9,944 bases of DNA. It comes from Victivallales bacterium. Its GTDB lineage: Bacteria; Verrucomicrobiota; Lentisphaeria; Oligosphaerales; Oligosphaeraceae. Below the pieces are notes generated by a model that was not told the origin of the DNA, made no database searches, and was given only the letters and a program-made list of their open reading frames with translations. Shown in pieces: positions 5,959 through 9,944 of this stretch. Both the position numbers and the translations under genes were made by a program. Location: positions 1 through 9,944 of the forward strand of contig JAGCTA010000524.1 in NCBI GenBank assembly GCA_017963875.1. Direction: 5' to 3'. How positions within the stretch are numbered: position 1 is the first letter of the stretch; each line of letters opens with the position of its first letter.

Positions 5959-7019
5959 AAGATAGTTCTGAAATAACACGATGGATTAAGAAGCACTTGT
6001 TGCGTGATTTCTGGCGCAGACTCATCGCCCTTGTACTCGCTTTGGTCACTTGGACGAGTATGCGGATGATGCTGATGACCCATCGCAACATGCCGCTGAA
6101 AGTTCGCGTAGAGTATGACAGGAACAAATATTTTATTTCCAGCGACCATCTGGAAAACGCCGTCAACGTCAGGGTGGATGCCGTCGGCACGAATATATCA
6201 GGCGAGGACATTGACGATGTCACGAACTACGATTTGTATGTCACGCTGAATCCGCAGGTTCCGAATCAAAAGCAGATGTCCTTTACGCTGAATGACATCA
6301 AGACGAGGAAACTTCCAGACGGGATTACCCTTGCTTCCATGAAGCCGACTTCTTTCTCCGTTCCGTATGACCCCATTATCAGCAAGATGGTCAGGTTGAA
6401 GGAGCCTCTGGAAATGCCTTTGGAAAACAACAAGAAACTGACGATTGTCGATATGTCCGCAAAGGAGATTCGGCTGACGGGACCGTCGCAGTATATCCAC
6501 GACATCACTGACTTGTCGCTGGAAAACCTCGAACCGCAGAAAATAGACATGGACCTGCCAAGCCAACAGGTTTCTTTGAGTGTCAAAAATCCCTATCCGA
6601 CCTTGGAAAAGCGGCTGGTCATTGAACCGTCGGTCGTTTATTTGGACACGAGGCTTGAGGATGTCGTCAGGGACAAGGAGGTTGCGTTGAACTGCCCTCT
6701 GAAGGTTCTCATGTTGCCTGCGGATATGAAAATCACATCACAGGCTCTTTCTGATGTGACGGTTGTGCTTCGGGGCGATTCAAAGTTGGTTGAGAAACTT
6801 GACAGGCAGTCCATTCTTGCATATATCAACCTGGATGGGATTTTGGAAGATGGGAAAAGAGATTATCCCATACAGGCTGGTGGGATTCCGACGAATGTCC
6901 ACTATGAACTGCGTCCAGCCATGGTGACGCTGGAACTGGAGAAGACCGAACTGCCGCCATCGGCTGCACAGCCGCAAGAGAATGATTCTGGGGGAGAATC
7001 GCAGAAAAATGAGAAATGA
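5955..7019 (+). CDS. cdaR: YbbR-domain protein, probable CdaA regulator (CdaR-like)
   Basis: The 354-residue protein starts with a basic segment and one membrane helix (about 22-41, LIALVLALVTWTSMRMMLM). Three beta-rich YbbR-type repeats follow (about 45-140, 143-235 and 239-332), recognisable by VRVDAVGT, VTVVLRG-type strands and recurring V.L...L lines, and then a hydrophilic tail rich in Glu, Ser, Gln and Asn. In Firmicutes the YbbR protein encoded after cdaA binds CdaA and modulates c-di-AMP synthesis outside the membrane. The order and the 4-nt ATGA overlap with cdaA support the same role here. Sequence conservation in this family is low, so the call leans on architecture and synteny. 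There is no glmM downstream within the window, unlike the usual Firmicutes order. Confidence 0.85.
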   Translation: MKDSSEITRWIKKHLLRDFWRRLIALVLALVTWTSMRMMLMTHRNMPLKVRVEYDRNKYFISSDHLENAVNVRVDAVGTNISGEDIDDVTNYDLYVTLNPQVPNQKQMSFTLNDIKTRKLPDGITLASMKPTSFSVPYDPIISKMVRLKEPLEMPLENNKKLTIVDMSAKEIRLTGPSQYIHDITDLSLENLEPQKIDMDLPSQQVSLSVKNPYPTLEKRLVIEPSVVYLDTRLEDVVRDKEVALNCPLKVLMLPADMKITSQALSDVTVVLRGDSKLVEKLDRQSILAYINLDGILEDGKRDYPIQAGGIPTNVHYELRPAMVTLELEKTELPPSAAQPQENDSGGESQKNEK

Positions 7020-7186
7020 GACCTTTTCTGCAAAAAAATCTTTTAAATGTAATTGCCTTGTTTGCAATTTGCATTAAATTGTGCAATATATCCATTGCTT
7101 TGTCAGATTTTCCCTACGCGGGAGTGTCGGAGGAAAGCCAAGTCGAATAAGAATCCCATGAGATAATTATAGGAGTTTCAGATTTG
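7020..7186 (+). promoter_or_regulatory. Intergenic leader of the secreted-protein gene
   Basis: The 167-nt AT-rich gap has repeated TTGC/GCAA motifs between 7053 and 7098, including the small dyad ATTG-TG-CAAT at 7078-7087. No -35/-10 pair stands out; TTGCAA (7062-7067) is 19 nt from TATATC (7087-7092), a weak match. AGGAG at 7171-7175 is the ribosome binding site. It sits 11 nt before ATG 7187 and 8 nt before an in-frame TTG at 7184, so either could start translation. No terminator hairpin for the cdaA-cdaR transcript is visible. Confidence 0.4.
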
Positions 7187-8500
7187 ATGAACACAAGACA
7201 TTTTCGTTCGATTTTGCCAGTCATCGTTTTGGCAGCGATGTTTGTGTCATATCAGGCCTTTTCGCAGGATATGGGGCCTGAGATGATGGGGCCCGATGGC
7301 GGCGGCGCTCCGCAGCAGCCAGCATTTGATCCAGACAATCCACCTCCGAAACCAGTCAAACCCGAGGAGCCGAAGCCGCTTGAACCCGACATGGGATGGC
7401 TTGACACTAGAAAGCAACTCACGGACTTGTATGACGGCATCATAGATGCGCAGTTCGGCGATATGCGCAGGCGTCTTCGTCCAACGGCCAACCCGCTGCT
7501 TCAGCGTTTTAGGGAATATTGGTCTGAGAAGAACATCGTGTCGGAATGGAGCAGGACGCGCCCACTTGGCAACGACTGGACGTATCCAATTCCTGAAGTC
7601 ACCGAGGACATCAAGGAAATCAATGAAACGCTGACGCGTGAGTTGGAGGAAGAGGCGATTCAGAAATTCCCTGACAAGACAACCGAACAGTATCTGGCTG
7701 AAGGAGAACGGATATTTGCTCTTTACAGGAGGGGAGACATGGTTGAATTCACGCTTGCGGCTGGTGGTCGCGGTGTTTCCTCAAAAGTCAGGGGAAAACT
7801 CCGTGAAGTTCAGAAGAATGTCATCAAACTTGAACCGCGCAAGATATTCACCCGCACGGACCTTCCTCGTGAAGTCGCCGCCAGGTTCTTTGTGGAGGAC
7901 CATGCCGCAATGGTCAAGGAATATGCAGCCAAGGGAAAACTTGCCTGTGAACTGAACCGCAAGAATTATGTCCATGTGCAGTTCCTGAGACGGATGCCAG
8001 AACGACTTGTCGCCGCCAATTATGTGCCAGACCATATTCGCTTTGGGGAGTCGTTCACGACAAAGATCTTCAAACTCGAACAATGGGTGTCGAGGAAATA
8101 CCTCGTTATGGAGCGCCAGCGCCAGCAGTGGGAGGCGAATACAACGCCCAGGACGAAAATGGAAGCCAACATGGATGCACGGCGCGACCCAGGTTCCATA
8201 GGCGCGAATATTTTCTCCGTCTTCATGGACGGGCAGGGGTTCAAATGGATTACGGCGGAGGAATCCGCCAGACTTGGTCAGGCATTGCGTAAGGACGAAG
8301 TCAATAGGCACATCGGCTGGGTGCCCAAACAGGATATCGCCGATATAGAGAACAAAATTCGGGAAATTGAATCATACCCTGAAAAATTGGAAAAGTATAA
8401 ATCCGATTTGGCAAGATACGAGGATTGGGTCCGCCAGAAAAAGGAATACGATGCCCAGGGTGGCGGCGCAGGTGCTGGCGCAGAGGATGATGATGACTGA
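7187..8500 (+). CDS. Exported proline-rich protein of unknown function
   Basis: I do not recognise the family. The 437-residue product begins with a signal peptide (basic NTRHFR, hydrophobic core ILPVIVLAAMFVSY, probable cleavage after QAFS before QD), so it is likely periplasmic or secreted; no lipobox cysteine follows. A Met/Gly- then Pro/Lys/Glu-rich linker (about 28-68, with PPPKPVKPEEPKPLEP) precedes a folded region. A beta-rich stretch near 180-225 (DMVEFTLAAGGRGVSSKVRGKLREVQKNVIKLEP) looks like a small SH3-like barrel. The last 60 residues are charged and predicted coiled coil, ending in a Gly/Ala run and DDDD. Only one cysteine follows the signal peptide. It follows cdaR by 167 bp with its own ribosome binding site, so operon membership is uncertain. 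Confidence 0.85.
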   Translation: MNTRHFRSILPVIVLAAMFVSYQAFSQDMGPEMMGPDGGGAPQQPAFDPDNPPPKPVKPEEPKPLEPDMGWLDTRKQLTDLYDGIIDAQFGDMRRRLRPTANPLLQRFREYWSEKNIVSEWSRTRPLGNDWTYPIPEVTEDIKEINETLTRELEEEAIQKFPDKTTEQYLAEGERIFALYRRGDMVEFTLAAGGRGVSSKVRGKLREVQKNVIKLEPRKIFTRTDLPREVAARFFVEDHAAMVKEYAAKGKLACELNRKNYVHVQFLRRMPERLVAANYVPDHIRFGESFTTKIFKLEQWVSRKYLVMERQRQQWEANTTPRTKMEANMDARRDPGSIGANIFSVFMDGQGFKWITAEESARLGQALRKDEVNRHIGWVPKQDIADIENKIREIESYPEKLEKYKSDLARYEDWVRQKKEYDAQGGGAGAGAEDDDD

Positions 8501-8579
8501 TTTGCACCTCATGGGCACTGTCTTTGGTGAAATTCCATCTTGCTGAGTAACAAGGTATTTCAGGATTGCCAATTAAGAA

Positions 8580-9401
8580 ATGAATTCAAGAAGTTTAATT
8601 AAAGCATACGATGACAACGATTTCCTGCGGGTGGACGAATGCCGAGGCGTCAGGCTTCAACTCGAATACCTGAAACCTGAAACAATCTTCAGGAAACGAA
8701 AAATCGAATCCACGATTGTCATTTTTGGCAGTGCGCGCACGCCATCTCCAGAGAAGGCGGCCAAGGCACTTGCCGACGCAAAGGCCGCAATTGAGGCGAA
8801 ACCTGAGGATTCTGCCGCGAAGATGGCATTGGCGAAGGCCGAGTCGATGGTTCGTGACAGCCACTATTATCAGGTGGCTCGTGAATTCGGGGCATTGGTG
8901 ACAAGGGAATGCCAAAGCCGTTCATTGGATGCGAGCAAGCAATTTGTCGTGCTGACGGGCGGAGGACCAGGGATCATGGAAGCGGGAAATCGTGGAGCGT
9001 CAGACATGGGCGGTGCCAATGCCGCGCTTAATATCACATTGCCACACGAACAGCATCCCAATGAATACATCACTCCCGAATTGAATTTCCTGCTGCACTA
9101 TTTCTGCATCCGAAAAATGCATTTTCTGAAGCGTGCGAAGGGGTTGGCATGTTTTCCAGGCGGGTTTGGTACCATGGACGAACTGTTCGAGGCGTTGACG
9201 CTTATCCAGACCCATAAGATTCCCCGAATTCCTGTCATGCTGTATGGTCGCGAATTCTGGGAAAGCCTAATCAAATGGGATGAATTCGTCAAACGAGGCC
9301 TTATCAGCCCAGATGATTTGAATTTGTTCACATATTGCGAAACTGCGGAAGACGGCTGGAAAGCCATCTGCGATTTCTATTCAAAAAAAACAGGGAAGTG
9401 A
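8580..9401 (+). CDS. LOG-family (TIGR00730-type) Rossmann-fold nucleotide-binding protein
   Basis: The 273-residue protein has the family hallmarks GGGPGIMEA (127-135) and PGGFGTMDE (193-201), plus the RKM.F segment at 178-182. Characterised LOG proteins are phosphoribohydrolases that cleave nucleoside 5'-monophosphates such as cytokinin ribotides into base and ribose 5-phosphate; older annotations call them lysine decarboxylases. The Arg, Thr and Glu of the second motif fit an active enzyme. An unusual Ala/Lys/Glu-rich helical insertion (about 57-92) splits the first Rossmann strand (IVIFGSART) from the rest, making the protein longer than short LOG enzymes. An in-frame TAA at 8574-8576 makes ATG 8580 the first start; there is no good Shine-Dalgarno site. 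The 79-bp gap before it shows no clear promoter. The substrate in this organism is unknown. Confidence 0.9.
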   Translation: MNSRSLIKAYDDNDFLRVDECRGVRLQLEYLKPETIFRKRKIESTIVIFGSARTPSPEKAAKALADAKAAIEAKPEDSAAKMALAKAESMVRDSHYYQVAREFGALVTRECQSRSLDASKQFVVLTGGGPGIMEAGNRGASDMGGANAALNITLPHEQHPNEYITPELNFLLHYFCIRKMHFLKRAKGLACFPGGFGTMDELFEALTLIQTHKIPRIPVMLYGREFWESLIKWDEFVKRGLISPDDLNLFTYCETAEDGWKAICDFYSKKTGK

Positions 9402-9434
9402 ATCCGTTGACATTGACGGGCTGCTCCAAACACC

Positions 9435-9529
9435 ATTGCCAGGCAATACGTCAAGTTTTATCCATATCACAAGGACATTCGCCTGGCGTGGGGTTCTGAA
9501 TAAACAATGAGAGGTATTCTGCCGTTGGC
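9435..9529 (+). promoter_or_regulatory. Candidate mreB promoter with three GCC-n-GGC dyads
   Basis: A possible promoter is TTGCCA (9436-9441), 17 nt, then TATCCA (9459-9464). Its -35 lies in the perfect dyad ATTGCC-A-GGCAAT (9435-9447). Two further dyads, CGCC-T-GGCG (9480-9488) and GCC-GTT-GGC (9521-9529), have centres 43 and 41 nt further on, close to four helical turns each. A consensus TTGACA at 9407-9412 has no good -10 partner. The site is a guess from pattern only. Confidence 0.3.
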
Positions 9530-9563
9530 GAATTCAAGAAAGAAACAAAATCATTCAACGAGC

Positions 9564-9571
9564 AAGGGAGG
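9564..9571 (+). promoter_or_regulatory. Strong ribosome binding site of mreB
   Basis: AAGGGAGG lies 7 nt before ATG 9579, the best Shine-Dalgarno match in the window, in contrast to the weak sites of folP, cdaA and the LOG gene. It fixes the mreB start. Confidence 0.8.
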
Positions 9572-9578
9572 CAATTAA

Positions 9579-9944
9579 ATGATATTTCAAACAATCTGCG
9601 GTAAAGTCAAGTCGGTCTTCTCTGATGAACTTGGAATTGACCTTGGAACAATGAATACCCTTGTTTGCCAGGCGGACAAGGGGGTCATCATCGACGAGCC
9701 ATCTGTCGTAGCGTGCTATACTGAAACAGGCAAAATCAGAGCCGTCGGTATGGAGGCTAAGATGATGCTTGGCAAGACGTCTGGTGTTCTCAAGGTATAT
9801 CGTCCCGTGAAAAACGGTGTCATCGCCGATTCCACGGTCACCGACAAGATGCTGGGCTATTTCATCAAACGTGCCCGAGGATATTTCAAGATCATGCAAC
9901 CTCGCGTTCTTGTGGCGGTGCCATACGGTATCACGACCGTCGAG
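9579..9944 (+). CDS. mreB: Rod-shape-determining actin homologue MreB, N-terminal 122 residues (3' end outside window)
   Basis: MreB forms filaments under the inner membrane that guide the elongasome and keep rod shape. The translated N-terminus has the actin-fold phosphate-1 motif ELGIDLGTMNTLV, then DEPSVVA, AVGMEAKMMLGKTSG, VYRPVKNGVIADSTVTDKMLGYFI and PRVLVAVPYGITTVE, all in the spacing typical of MreB. Two positions differ from the usual text: GTMNT instead of GTANT, and PYGIT instead of PSGIT. A short amphipathic-looking N-terminus (MIFQTICGKVKSVF) could provide membrane binding, as in other MreB proteins. The frame runs off the right edge. mreC usually follows. An MreB-like paralogue cannot be ruled out from this part. 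Confidence 0.93.
   Translation, partial: MIFQTICGKVKSVFSDELGIDLGTMNTLVCQADKGVIIDEPSVVACYTETGKIRAVGMEAKMMLGKTSGVLKVYRPVKNGVIADSTVTDKMLGYFIKRARGYFKIMQPRVLVAVPYGITTVE

Noticed and set aside
7781..8311. Minus-strand frame of 176 residues opposite the secreted-protein gene
   Set aside because: The plus-strand frame has a signal peptide, a ribosome binding site and full length; the antisense frame has neither a start signal nor a recognisable domain.
9407..9412. TTGACA as the mreB -35 box
   Set aside because: No reasonable -10 sequence lies 16-18 nt downstream; the TTGCCA/TATCCA pair is slightly better.
9555..9899. Minus-strand frame of 114 residues near the right edge
   Set aside because: It is antisense to mreB, whose motifs and ribosome binding site are unambiguous.

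Overview
The window reads as a chromosomal piece of a Gram-negative bacterium, most likely from the Verrucomicrobiota/Lentisphaerota side of the PVC group. This is inferred from gene content: a GH115-like glycosidase, a folP-cdaA-cdaR run, an MreB, a secreted proline-rich protein of no recognised family, few strong Shine-Dalgarno sites and moderate GC. No rRNA or phylogenetic marker is complete enough to prove it.

Bases 1-773 are an accessory remnant. The window opens inside the 3' end of a schlafen/AlbA-type putative DNA-binding protein gene carrying a perfect 21-bp in-frame tandem repeat. Next comes a RhuM-family gene cut off after its conserved N-terminal domain, five bases before the end of a convergent gene. 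A 25-nt perfect palindrome lies inside the RhuM coding sequence.

Bases 779-3517 (minus strand) hold a two-gene carbohydrate operon: a GH115-like alpha-glucuronidase followed by an SGNH/GDSL esterase. Neither shows a signal peptide, so both probably act in the cytoplasm on imported hemicellulose or pectin fragments.

Bases 3518-4149 are non-coding. They contain a 195-bp element closed by a long imperfect inverted repeat, a tRNA-Gly(CCC) gene on the minus strand with its own promoter and terminator, and the leader of folP.

Bases 4150-7019 (plus strand) are the folP-cdaA-cdaR group: dihydropteroate synthase, the membrane diadenylate cyclase and its YbbR-domain partner. The last two overlap by 4 nt. 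The cyclase has DGG and RHK where the family normally has DGA and RHR.

Bases 7187-9401 (plus strand) encode an unrecognised exported protein and a LOG-family Rossmann-fold enzyme. A regulatory-looking gap with three GCC-n-GGC dyads follows, and the window ends inside mreB (start 9579), which has a strong ribosome binding site.

The most notable items are the 195-bp inverted-repeat element, the variant cyclase motifs, the in-frame heptad repeat, the RhuM palindrome and truncation, and the unknown secreted protein. I see no clear new multi-gene system.
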